NCBI GenBank assembly: GCA_038225475.1
Contig: JBBRRA010000007.1
Span: forward strand, 62,001 to 126,000
From: Polymorphobacter_B sp038225475
GTDB lineage: Bacteria > Pseudomonadota > Alphaproteobacteria > Sphingomonadales > Sphingomonadaceae
Length of the DNA stretch: 64,000 bases
Direction: 5' to 3'
The notes beneath the pieces are model-generated. The model had not been told where the DNA came from. It did no database searches and saw nothing but the letters and a program-made list of their open reading frames with translations. The translations under genes and the position numbers were made by a program. Each line of letters opens with the position of its first letter. The first letter of the stretch is position 1. Of this stretch, positions 27,702 to 37,540 are shown piece by piece.

Positions 27702-28388
27702 ATGCACATCGGGCTGATCGGCGGCATCGGTCCGGCCGCGCAGGATTATTATTGCCGTCGATTGATCCGCAGCTTCGCCGACGCCGGCGCTGGTCTGGAA
27801 ATGACGATCGTGCATGCCGATGCGCCGACGTTGTTGGCAAACCTCGCCGCTGATCGGCCGGTCGAGCAGGCCGAAATATTTGCGACGCTGACTGAACGGC
27901 TGGCGCAGGCGGGCGCTGGCTTTGTCGGGGTCACCTCGATCGCCGGGCATTTTTGCCGCCGGGAGTTCGCCGACCGGTCGTGCCTGCCCGCAGTCGACAT
28001 GATCGGCGCGGTGGCATGCGATGTCGAGCGGCGCGGTCTGCGCCGGATCGGCATTCTTGGCACCCGCGTCGTGATGGAGTCGCAATTCTATGGCGGCCTG
28101 ACCACCGCAACCGTCATTGCGCCCGCAACGCCGACGCGCGATGACGTGCACGCGGCCTATGCGGCGATGGCAGTCGCGGGCACCATTACGCCCGAGCAGC
28201 GCACGATTTTCCATCGCGCGGCGCGCAGCCTGATCGAGAATGACGGCGCGGAAGCAATCCTGTTGGGCGGAACCGATCTCGCGCTCGCGTTCGACGCGGC
28301 AACCAGCCCGTTCGCGCTGGTCGACTGCGCCGCGATCCACGTCGCAGCAATTGTGGCACAGGCAACGGGCGAGCGGATCGCCGGCTAG
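27702..28388 (+). CDS. Asp/Glu-racemase-fold protein lacking both catalytic cysteines
   Basis: A 228-residue product with the aspartate/glutamate racemase fold: HIGLIGGIGPAAQDYYCRRL at the start (compare GGMGP-x-AT in racemases) and RRIGILGTRVVMESQFY in the middle. In active family members two cysteines act as acid and base, in motifs of the form PCNTAH and LGCTE. Here the corresponding stretches read TSIAGH (residues 78-83) and LGGTD (188-192), so Ser79 and Gly190 replace the two cysteines. Racemase activity of the usual kind is therefore doubtful. GGGGGAA precedes the ATG. It follows alaS by 31 bases and may share its transcript. Confidence 0.75.
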   Translation: MHIGLIGGIGPAAQDYYCRRLIRSFADAGAGLEMTIVHADAPTLLANLAADRPVEQAEIFATLTERLAQAGAGFVGVTSIAGHFCRREFADRSCLPAVDMIGAVACDVERRGLRRIGILGTRVVMESQFYGGLTTATVIAPATPTRDDVHAAYAAMAVAGTITPEQRTIFHRAARSLIENDGAEAILLGGTDLALAFDAATSPFALVDCAAIHVAAIVAQATGERIAG

Positions 28389-28493
28389 CGGCGACTGGTC
28401 GGATCAGCCAAACCGCCGAGAGACGGAAACGCTGATGGGGATATAGCCGGCTGGTTTTCGCCAACCACTTGCTGTCCTGCCGACGATGCGCGG

Positions 28494-30368
28494 TCAGCCC
28501 TCGGCTGCCTCGAGTGCTTCGGTCGCGGCCATCCATTTGGCTTCCGCCGCTGCCAGCGTGCGTTCGACCTCGGCGCGAGTCTTCATAAGCGCCGGAACGC
28601 CCGCCCCTTTATCGGGGCCGGTGGCGCTGGCGGGGTTGGCGAGGACACCGTCGAGCTGGTCGCGGCGCTTGGTCAGCCGCGCCATGTCGGCCTCGGCTTC
28701 GCGTGCCGTCCGGCGCAGGACAACGGTCGAGGCGCGGCCGGCGGCGGCGTCGCGGCGGGCATCCTTGGGCGACGGTTTCGGCGCGCGCGGCGCTTCGGGA
28801 CGGGCGTCGCCGCGGCCGAGCACGCGGTCGGTATAGTCATCGAGGCTGCCGCTGAACTCGTGCGCGCCGCCGTCTTCGACCAGCACCAGCCGGTCGGCGG
28901 TGGCTTCGAGCATATGGCGGTCGTGGCTGACGACCACCACTGCGCCGCCGTAGTCGGCGAGCGCCTGTACCAGCGCCTCGCGCGCATCGACATCGAGGTG
29001 GTTCGTCGGCTCGTCGAGGATCAGCAAATGCGGCGCGTCGCGGGTGATCAGCGCCAGCGCCAGCCGGGCCCGCTCGCCGCCCGACATCTTGCCGACCTTT
29101 TGTTCGGCCATGCCGCCACTGAAGCCGAAACGCCCGAGCTGACCGCGCACGGCGGCGGGCTTTTGGCCCGGCATCAGCCGCGCCATATGTTCGAGCGGCG
29201 TGTCGTTCGCGTCGAGTTCCTCGACTTGATACTGCGTGAAATAGCCGACACGGAGCTTGGTCGAGGCGGCGACATGCCCCGCCATCGCGGGCAGTTGCCC
29301 GGCGAGCAGCCGCGCCAGCGTGGTCTTGCCGTTGCCGTTACGCCCGAGCAATGCCAGCCGGTCCTCGGGGTCGAGCCGAAGTTCGATATGATCGAGGATC
29401 GCGGTGCCGTTATAGCCGACGGCGGCGTGTTCGAGCTGAACCAGCGGCGGCTTGAGCACCGCAGGTGACGGGAAATCGAACACCAGGCTGGGGTCGTTCA
29501 CCGCTTCGGCGATCGGCTGCATCTTGGCGAGCGCTTTCATCCGCGACTGCGCCTGTTTCGCGGTCGAGGCGCGGGCGCTGTTTCGCGCGACATAATCCTG
29601 CAGCTTGGCGCGCTGCGTCGCCTGCGCGGTGCGCGCGCTTTCGATCTGCGCCAGCCGCTCGCGCCGCAGCCGCTCGAACTCGTCATAACCGCCCGGATAC
29701 AGCGTCGTCGTGCCCGCCTCGAGGTGGAGGATGTGATCGACGACATTGTTGAGCAGGTCGCGTTCGTGGCTGATGACGACAATCGTCGCGCGGTAGGATT
29801 TCAGGAACGATTCGAGCCATAGTGTCGCCTCGAGATCGAGGTGGTTCGACGGCTCGTCGAGCAGCAGCAGGTCGGGCTGCGAGAACAGCAGCGCCGCAAG
29901 CGCGACGCGCATCCGCCAGCCGCCCGAATAGCTGTCGAGCGGGCGGTGCTGCGCCGCCTCGTCGAAACCCAGCCCGACGAGGATGCGCGACGCGCGCGCC
30001 GGGGCGGTATGCGCGTCGATGGCATTGAGGCGCTCGTGGATTTCGCCGACGCGGTGCGGATCGGGGTGCGCGTCTTCCTCGGCCAGCAGCGCGGCGCGTT
30101 CGACATCGGCGGCGAGCACGGTTTCGAATGGCGTCGTCTGTCCCGCCGGGGCTTCCTGCGCGACATAGCCCATGCGGCTGCCGCGCGGCATCTCGACCCC
30201 GCCGTCATCGGCCTCGAGCTGTTTGGCGATGACCTTCATCAACGTCGACTTGCCCGCGCCGTTGCGGCCGATCAGCCCAACGCGCGCACGGGTGGGGATC
30301 GCCGCAGAGGCACGATCGAGAATGACGCGCCCGCCGAGGCGCACCGTAACGGCGTTGATGGTCAGCAT
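28494..30368 (-). CDS. ABC-F family ATPase (Uup/EttA-like)
   Basis: Soluble protein with two ABC ATPase domains and no membrane segments, of the ABC-F class that acts on ribosomes. The 624-residue product begins MLTINAVTVRLGGRVILDRA. Domain 1 has Walker A GRNGAGKSTLM, signature YSGGWRMRVALAALL and Walker B LLLLDEPSNHLD; domain 2 has GRNGNGKTTLARLL, MSGGERARLALAL and LLILDEPTNHLD. An inter-domain linker of about 80 residues lies between, and a C-terminal coiled-coil with REAEADMARLTKRRDQLDG follows, as in Uup/YheS. Starts upstream of 30368 are not family-like. Confidence 0.9.
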   Translation of the reverse strand: MLTINAVTVRLGGRVILDRASAAIPTRARVGLIGRNGAGKSTLMKVIAKQLEADDGGVEMPRGSRMGYVAQEAPAGQTTPFETVLAADVERAALLAEEDAHPDPHRVGEIHERLNAIDAHTAPARASRILVGLGFDEAAQHRPLDSYSGGWRMRVALAALLFSQPDLLLLDEPSNHLDLEATLWLESFLKSYRATIVVISHERDLLNNVVDHILHLEAGTTTLYPGGYDEFERLRRERLAQIESARTAQATQRAKLQDYVARNSARASTAKQAQSRMKALAKMQPIAEAVNDPSLVFDFPSPAVLKPPLVQLEHAAVGYNGTAILDHIELRLDPEDRLALLGRNGNGKTTLARLLAGQLPAMAGHVAASTKLRVGYFTQYQVEELDANDTPLEHMARLMPGQKPAAVRGQLGRFGFSGGMAEQKVGKMSGGERARLALALITRDAPHLLILDEPTNHLDVDAREALVQALADYGGAVVVVSHDRHMLEATADRLVLVEDGGAHEFSGSLDDYTDRVLGRGDARPEAPRAPKPSPKDARRDAAAGRASTVVLRRTAREAEADMARLTKRRDQLDGVLANPASATGPDKGAGVPALMKTRAEVERTLAAAEAKWMAATEALEAAEG

Positions 30369-30405
30369 GCGCGCGGCGTTAGCATGTGCAGCACGGATTG
30401 GGTAG

Positions 30406-31284
30406 CTATGGTATCCGCCGCACCGGCACGCGGACGTTGCAGACATCGACCCGCCCCGCCGGACGCACGAAGAACGCCTCGCGCCGGTTGGCGCGGGCTT
30501 CGACATAGGCGGCAAAAGTCGGCGTGTCGGTGCGCATCACTCCGAAGCGCGGGCGGTCGGCGGCGGCGGTGTCGGCGGCAACGGTCACGCGGACGATCGG
30601 CAGTCGCTCGGCAGGGGTCTTGTAAAAGCCCAGCGCTTCGGTGCCGCGGGGCAGCGATGTCCACCCTTCGATCCCCGCGATCACGCGCCCGACGATCGCC
30701 ATGTTGCGGTCGAGGTGGCGCGGTGCATGGCCGGTGACGGCGTAGAGTTCGGATCCATCGCCGGTGTCGGGCGGCGTATCGCGGCCGACGCCGACCATGC
30801 CGTAGCAATGCACCGGCCACAGCCGCCCGGCCTCGACCGCCACCGGCCAGCCGTCGCTGAACCCCGCCTGCGCAGCATAGGCGTCGGCACCCGGCAGCGG
30901 TGTAAACGCCACGCCGGCCGCCGGACGCTCATATTCGGCCGCCAACGCGGCGCGGCGCGGCGTCGGCACGGCGTCGGCAAGCGCTTTCGAGCCGACCGTG
31001 GCCTGCGGCTCGCGCGCAGCGAACTGGACGACATAATTGTCCTGCACGCGCACCACCGCGCCGCCGTCGAAGGCATGCGCGCGGACCAGCGCCCTGACCG
31101 CGGCGACATGCACCGGGGCAAATCTGGGTGCGAGTTCGATCGTTACGCGCCCCCTTGCGGTGTCAATCAGCAGCAGGTTTTCGGCCGCGACCGGACGCCA
31201 TGCCGTTGGCGGCGCGCCGGCTTCGATATCGGCAACCGTTGCGGGTGCGGTCAGCAGCAGCGCGAGCAGGGCAAGGCTTTTCAT
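30406..31284 (-). CDS. Secreted cyclophilin-type peptidyl-prolyl isomerase
   Basis: A 292-residue periplasmic protein with signal peptide KSLALLALLLTAPATVA. The cyclophilin-like core includes TARGRVTIELAPRFAPVHVAAVRALVRA, FDGGAVVRVQDNYVVQFA and HLDRNMAIVGRVIAGIEGWTSLPRG. It is longer than simple cyclophilins and has inserts in the core, so some active-site residues may differ; proline isomerase activity is inferred from the fold. It ends 37 bases upstream of the ABC-F gene on the same strand. Confidence 0.8.
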   Translation of the reverse strand: MKSLALLALLLTAPATVADIEAGAPPTAWRPVAAENLLLIDTARGRVTIELAPRFAPVHVAAVRALVRAHAFDGGAVVRVQDNYVVQFAAREPQATVGSKALADAVPTPRRAALAAEYERPAAGVAFTPLPGADAYAAQAGFSDGWPVAVEAGRLWPVHCYGMVGVGRDTPPDTGDGSELYAVTGHAPRHLDRNMAIVGRVIAGIEGWTSLPRGTEALGFYKTPAERLPIVRVTVAADTAAADRPRFGVMRTDTPTFAAYVEARANRREAFFVRPAGRVDVCNVRVPVRRIP

Positions 31285-31332
31285 GGCGCGCAGTCTGGCG
31301 CATGATCGCAGCACAACGCAAGGAGAGCGACG

Positions 31333-31440
31333 ATGGCGAGCGGCGAACAGAAACCCAATAAGGAAGCGCGCAAACCCAAGGCGAAAAAGGTCAAGACGAT
31401 TGCCGCGAACCCGTCGACGAAAGGCACGTTGAAAAGCTGA
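31333..31440 (+). CDS. Very small lysine-rich protein (35 aa)
   Basis: A 35-residue ORF, ASGEQKPNKEARKPKAKKVK and then TIAANPSTKGTLKS. It is preceded by a near-perfect ribosome site (AAGGAG, 7 bases before ATG), stronger than for most genes here. The product is highly basic and probably disordered. Similar short Lys/Pro-rich ORFs are common in alphaproteobacterial genomes, but I cannot assign a function. It stands alone between the divergent cyclophilin gene and a hairpin. Confidence 0.6.
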   Translation: MASGEQKPNKEARKPKAKKVKTIAANPSTKGTLKS

Positions 31441-31448
31441 TGTCCGGT

Positions 31449-31469
31449 CCCCTCCCGGTTAGGGAGGGG
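31449..31469. terminator. Hairpin between convergent genes
   Basis: CCCCTCCC (31449-31456) and GGGAGGGG (31462-31469) form a perfect 8-bp GC-rich stem with loop GGTTA. It lies 9 bases after the 35-aa ORF and 19 bases before the helicase stop on the other strand, so it can serve both as a terminator. No T tract is present. Confidence 0.5.
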
Positions 31470-31475
31470 GCTAGA

Positions 31476-31487
31476 CTAGCGTCGCGG

Positions 31488-31498
<11 letters not shown>
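31476..31498. repeat. 11-bp direct repeat at helicase 3' end
   Basis: CTAGCGTCGCG occurs at 31476-31486 and at 31488-31498. The second copy contains the helicase stop codon and the two last arginine codons. It looks like a small local duplication. Confidence 0.6.
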
Positions 31499-33146
<1,648 letters not shown>

Positions 33147-33325
33147 CTGCAAACTTTCGGGGTGCACGCGCGGGAAGGGCGCGGCGAAGCCCGGATGCTG
33201 TAGCGCGTTTGCGGCGCGGGGGCAAATGGGGTGGCTTGATGGAGCGCAGCGTTCGGACAAAATTCGGACCAAGTGCGCACCGGCGGCGACGCACGCGCTC
33301 TCAAATGCCGCTAGGTCGCGAACGC

Positions 33326-35959
33326 TTACCCGCTGTTGCGCAACCCCGCGGCAATGCCGTTGATCGTCAGGTGGATGCCTTCCGCGATGCGGGGATCGGT
33401 TTCGCCCGCGCGCCGCCGCCGGATCAGTTCGATTTGCAGCGCGTTCAACGGGTCGATGTACGGCAGCCGCAATTTTACCGCCCGCGCCAGCGCGGGTTGC
33501 CGGTCGAGCAGCGTCGTCTGGCCGGTGAGGGTTAGCAACTGGTCGTGCGTGGTTTCCCAGCCGTGCTTGATCCGCGCGAAGATCGCGTCGCGCAGCGTTA
33601 CGTCCGCGACCAGCCCGGCATAGCGTTCGGCGACGCCCATGTCCGATTTCGCGAGCACCATCTCAAGGTTCGACAAAGTGCTGGCGAGGAAGGGCCAGTG
33701 CGCAACCATATCGCACAACAGCGCGCGGTCACCGAATTCGGCGAGCGCCGCGCCGGTGCCGTACCAGCCGGGCAGCATGATCCGCGCCTGCGCCCAGCTG
33801 AATACCCACGGGATGGCGCGCAAGTCTTCGATCCGGTCGGACGTGCTGCGCGACGCGGGGCGCGAGCCGATCTTCAATTCGGCGATCTCGGTGATCGGCG
33901 TCGCGGCGCGGAAAAACGCGTTGAACCCCGGCGTGTCATAGACGAGCGCGCGGTAGTGGCGCGCGGCGTTGGCGCTGATTTCTGCGCCGGCAGCGCGGAA
34001 GCGCGCGAAGTCCGCCGGGGCGATGGTTTCGGGCGCGAGGCTGGCGAGCACGGTGGCGGCAGTCATCGTCTCGAGGCTGGCGGCGGCGATTGCGGGCGTC
34101 CCGTATTTCGACGCGATTACCTCGCCCTGTTCGGTGATGCGGATCCGCGCGCCGACCGAGCCGGGCGGCTGGGCGCGGATCGCGTCGAACGCCGACCCGC
34201 CGCCGCGCCCGACCGCGCCGCCGCGCCCGTGGAACAGCTGCAAACGGACACCGCGCGCCTTGAACACCTCGACCAGCGCGAGCGCGCCCTCGTGCAGCGA
34301 CCAGTTCGACGTCAGATAGCCGCCGTCCTTATTGCTGTCCGAATAGCCGATCATCACCTCCTGAAAACCGCGCGTAGCGGCGAGCGACGCGGCCTTAGGC
34401 CGGTCGAGGAAGGCCGCCATCACTTGCGGTGCGGCGACCAGATCGGCAATCGTTTCGAACAGCGGCACCGCCATGACCGGGCAGGTCGGCACCTCGCCGG
34501 GCACATAAACGCCGACTTCCTTGAGCAGCAGATAGACTTCGAGCAGGTTGGCGACGCCGCTGGTTTTCGAAACGATATAAGCGCGGATCGCGGCATCGCC
34601 GAACCGCTGCAACGCGGCGGCGGCGGCGCGCAGGATCGCCATTTCGGACCGGGTTTCGGGCGTATAGTCGGCGAACGGCGAGAACAGCAGCCGGTTGTGG
34701 CTGAGCTCGGCGCCAAGCAGTTCGACGCGGGCGTCCTCGCCCAGCGCGGCATAGTCGGCGCAGACGCCCGCGGTGCGCAGCAATTCGGTAACGACGCGCG
34801 CATGGACATCGGCGTTCTGGCGCAGATCGAGCGTCGCAAGGTGGAAGCCGAAGGTGTCGACAGCGCGACACAGCGCATCGAGCCGGGTTCCGCGCATCGC
34901 GCCGCCGCCGTGTGCGGTGAGCGAGGCGGCGACTACGGCAAGGTCGGCGCGCAGGTCTTCGGGGTGCGCATAGGCAATGCCGGCGACCATGCCGGGAATT
35001 GGCGGAGCGGTGCCGGTCAGCGCCGCGAAGGTGGCGGCAGTGCGCGCATACACGCCGGTCAGCGCGCGGCGGTACGGCTCGTCGGCGCGTGAAGCCGCAG
35101 TGTCGCACGACGCATCGGCGAGCGCGGCCAGCTGCGGCGACACATCGGCGAGTTCGGTCGAAATCGACAGCTCGGCCCCCAGCGCGTTGAGTTCGTGGAG
35201 GTAATGCCCGACGGCAACGCGCGCGCCCTTCGCAAGCGCGGCCTGCAGCGTTGCGGCGTTGACGTTGGGATTGCCGTCGCGGTCGCCGCCGATCCAGTTG
35301 CCCGGCCGCAGGAAGCTGGCGAGGCTGCCGCCGAGCAGCGCCTCCCACTGCGCATACAGCCGTGGCAGCGCGGGCACGAAGCTGCCGCGCAGATACGACA
35401 TGGCGCTGTCGATCTCGTCTTCGACCACCGGGCGGACGTTGCGCAGCGGGCGGGTTTGCCACAGCAGCGTGATCTGGCGAAGCAGCTCGGGCTCGCTGCC
35501 GGCATCGTCGAGCAGCACGGCGATCGCGGTCTCGCGGTCGATCATCGACTTGCGGCGTACCTCGGTCGGGTGCGCGGTCAGCACCGGGGCGATCAACGCG
35601 CCGTCGAGCAGACTGCGGACAGCAGCGCGGTCGATGCCCGCTGCTGCCAGTGTCGCGAGCGCCCCTGTTAGCCGGGTTTCCTCGGTCGGTGGCGGTGCGA
35701 CGCGATCCTCCGACAGGTTGGCGAGCAGCGAGAACAGCAGAAAACCGCGCACGAAGCGCAGCGTCGCATCGAGATCGAGCCGCGCCAGCCGGTCCGACAA
35801 CGCCGATGCGGCCGTGGCGCTGCCCTCGCGGTGCGCCGCGACCGACGCGGCACGAACCCCCTCGATCCGGTCGAATTCGGCCTCGCCTTCCTGCGTGCGG
35901 ATGACCGTCCCGAGCAGCCGCCCGAGGTAGCGCATGTCGTCGCTCTGGCGCGTGCGCAT
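33326..35959 (-). CDS. ppc: Phosphoenolpyruvate carboxylase
   Basis: Anaplerotic fixation of bicarbonate onto PEP to give oxaloacetate. The 877-residue product has the catalytic histidine in VLTAHPTEVRRKSMID, the glycine-rich loop FHGRGGAVGRGGG, the VMIGYSDSNKDGGYLTSNW motif and ends in LRNSG, close to the usual RNTG C-terminus. The ATG at 35959 lies two bases after the eda stop; a TTG at 35965 is an alternative. It is the last gene of the minus-strand Entner-Doudoroff cluster, so carbon entering through KDPG aldolase can be directed into the TCA cycle by a co-expressed enzyme. Confidence 0.95.
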   Translation of the reverse strand: MRTRQSDDMRYLGRLLGTVIRTQEGEAEFDRIEGVRAASVAAHREGSATAASALSDRLARLDLDATLRFVRGFLLFSLLANLSEDRVAPPPTEETRLTGALATLAAAGIDRAAVRSLLDGALIAPVLTAHPTEVRRKSMIDRETAIAVLLDDAGSEPELLRQITLLWQTRPLRNVRPVVEDEIDSAMSYLRGSFVPALPRLYAQWEALLGGSLASFLRPGNWIGGDRDGNPNVNAATLQAALAKGARVAVGHYLHELNALGAELSISTELADVSPQLAALADASCDTAASRADEPYRRALTGVYARTAATFAALTGTAPPIPGMVAGIAYAHPEDLRADLAVVAASLTAHGGGAMRGTRLDALCRAVDTFGFHLATLDLRQNADVHARVVTELLRTAGVCADYAALGEDARVELLGAELSHNRLLFSPFADYTPETRSEMAILRAAAAALQRFGDAAIRAYIVSKTSGVANLLEVYLLLKEVGVYVPGEVPTCPVMAVPLFETIADLVAAPQVMAAFLDRPKAASLAATRGFQEVMIGYSDSNKDGGYLTSNWSLHEGALALVEVFKARGVRLQLFHGRGGAVGRGGGSAFDAIRAQPPGSVGARIRITEQGEVIASKYGTPAIAAASLETMTAATVLASLAPETIAPADFARFRAAGAEISANAARHYRALVYDTPGFNAFFRAATPITEIAELKIGSRPASRSTSDRIEDLRAIPWVFSWAQARIMLPGWYGTGAALAEFGDRALLCDMVAHWPFLASTLSNLEMVLAKSDMGVAERYAGLVADVTLRDAIFARIKHGWETTHDQLLTLTGQTTLLDRQPALARAVKLRLPYIDPLNALQIELIRRRRAGETDPRIAEGIHLTINGIAAGLRNSG

Positions 35960-35961
35960 CG

Positions 35962-36573
35962 TCAATGCAGTGCCGCCGCATCGCGGGCGCGCGCCTCGAT
36001 GGCGGCCGGGTCGAGGTCGCCGGACGGTACCAGCCAGCTGCCACCGACACAGGTGACGGCGGGGACCGCGAGCCAGTCGGCGGCGGTTGCCTGCGTGATG
36101 CCGCCGGTCGGGCAGAAGCGCACGGCATGGAACGGCGCAGCGAGCGCCTTCAACGCGGGCAAGCCACCAGCAGCGACGGCCGGGAAGAATTTGAACCGCG
36201 TCAGCCCAAGGTCGAGCCCGCGCATGATGTCGGCGGCGGTCGCGATGCCCGGCAGGAACGGAATGCGCGCGCTGGTCGCGGCGTGCGTCAGCGGCGCGGT
36301 GAGGCCCGGACTGACGATGAAGCGCGCCCCGGCGTTGATCGCTGCATCGAGGTCGCGTTCGTTGAGCACCGTACCGGCGCCGACGACGGCACCCGATACG
36401 CTCGCCATCGCGCGGATGACCTCGAGCGCGGCGGGGGTGCGCAGCGTCACCTCGAGCGCGGTGAGACCACCGGCGACCAGCGCCTCGGCGATCGCCACGG
36501 CACTGCCGACATCGTCGATGACCAGCACCGGAACGACGGGTGCAAGCCGCATGATGAATTCGATATCGTTCAT
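35962..36573 (-). CDS. eda: 2-dehydro-3-deoxy-6-phosphogluconate (KDPG) aldolase
   Basis: Splits KDPG to pyruvate and glyceraldehyde 3-phosphate, the final Entner-Doudoroff step. The 203-residue barrel has the catalytic Glu41 in TALEVTLRTP and the Schiff-base Lys128 in TRFKFFPA, with GAGTVLNERDL and RFCPTGGIT at the phosphate site. The ATG at 36573 is one base after the glk stop; another at 36582 overlaps it. Tight spacing on both sides indicates an operon with glk and ppc. Confidence 0.95.
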   Translation of the reverse strand: MNDIEFIMRLAPVVPVLVIDDVGSAVAIAEALVAGGLTALEVTLRTPAALEVIRAMASVSGAVVGAGTVLNERDLDAAINAGARFIVSPGLTAPLTHAATSARIPFLPGIATAADIMRGLDLGLTRFKFFPAVAAGGLPALKALAAPFHAVRFCPTGGITQATAADWLAVPAVTCVGGSWLVPSGDLDPAAIEARARDAAALH

Positions 36574-36574
36574 G

Positions 36575-37540
36575 TCAGCCATGCTCCTGTGCGAACGCCG
36601 CCGCGGCACCGTACAGCCCGGGCTCGGGGTGGGTAATCAGCTTGACCGGCAGCTGCGCCATCATCGCCTCGAACCGCCCCTTGGCCACGAAGCGCGTGCC
36701 GAACCCCGATCGCGGCAGATGCTGTGCCAGCCGCAGGCCGAGTCCACCTGCGATGACAACGCCGCCGGCACCCTGCGCCAGCGCCAGATCGCCTGCAACC
36801 GAGCCGAGGCTGAGGCAGAAGCGGTCGAGCGCGGCGGCGGCGAGGCTGTCGCTGCCATCGAGCGCGGCGGTCCACAGCGCCTTGTCGTCGCCGGTCAGCA
36901 CGGCGCGGCCTTCGATGTGCGCCAGCGCCTCGTGGAGATTGGCAAGGCCCGGCCCCGAGACGATGCGTTCGGCCGAAACGCGGCGGAAACGGCGGCGCAA
37001 CTGGACGAGGATGGCGTCTTCGAGCGCATCGATCGGCGCATAGTCGATGTGCCCGCCCTCGGTGGCGATGACCTGATAGCCGTGCGCGGTGCGGAGCACG
37101 CTCGCCACGCCAAGGCCGGTGCCGGGGCCGAGCACGGTGGTGACCCCGGCCGCCGGCAACGGCGTGTCGGGACCGCACAGATGGCGGAACGCGTCGCCGG
37201 GCAGCTGCGCGACCGCATGGCCGACCGCGGCGAAATCATTGACCAGCGTATAATGATCGACGCCGAGCTTTTCGGCGATCAGCGCGGGGCGGATGATCCA
37301 CGGATTGTTGGTGAACTGCAGCACTGCGCCGCCGACCGGCCCGGCGACGGCAATGCCAGCGGCGCGCGGCAACGGCGCGGCCTGTGCGGCGGCGAACGCC
37401 TCCCACGCCGTTTGCAAACTGGCATATTCAGCGGTCTTGAGCACGGTCGCCGGGCCGAGCTGCGCGACCTGGCCGCCGTCGATTTCGGCAATTGCGAAGC
37501 GCGCATGCGTGCCGCCGATGTCGACTGCGATGATCTGCAC
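36575..37540 (-). CDS. glk: Glucokinase
   Basis: Phosphorylates glucose to glucose 6-phosphate, feeding zwf. The 321-residue product begins (GTG) QIIAVDIGGTHARFAIAEID, the ATP-binding loop of bacterial Glk. Further motifs are FTNNPWIIRPALIAEKLG, LVNDFAAVGHAV (catalytic Asp in NDF), VLGPGTGLGVA and ATEGGHIDYAP. The GTG start shares its G with the edd stop (TAGTG), so translation is coupled. A longer in-frame ORF upstream overlaps edd and is not used. Confidence 0.95.
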   Translation of the reverse strand: MQIIAVDIGGTHARFAIAEIDGGQVAQLGPATVLKTAEYASLQTAWEAFAAAQAAPLPRAAGIAVAGPVGGAVLQFTNNPWIIRPALIAEKLGVDHYTLVNDFAAVGHAVAQLPGDAFRHLCGPDTPLPAAGVTTVLGPGTGLGVASVLRTAHGYQVIATEGGHIDYAPIDALEDAILVQLRRRFRRVSAERIVSGPGLANLHEALAHIEGRAVLTGDDKALWTAALDGSDSLAAAALDRFCLSLGSVAGDLALAQGAGGVVIAGGLGLRLAQHLPRSGFGTRFVAKGRFEAMMAQLPVKLITHPEPGLYGAAAAFAQEHG

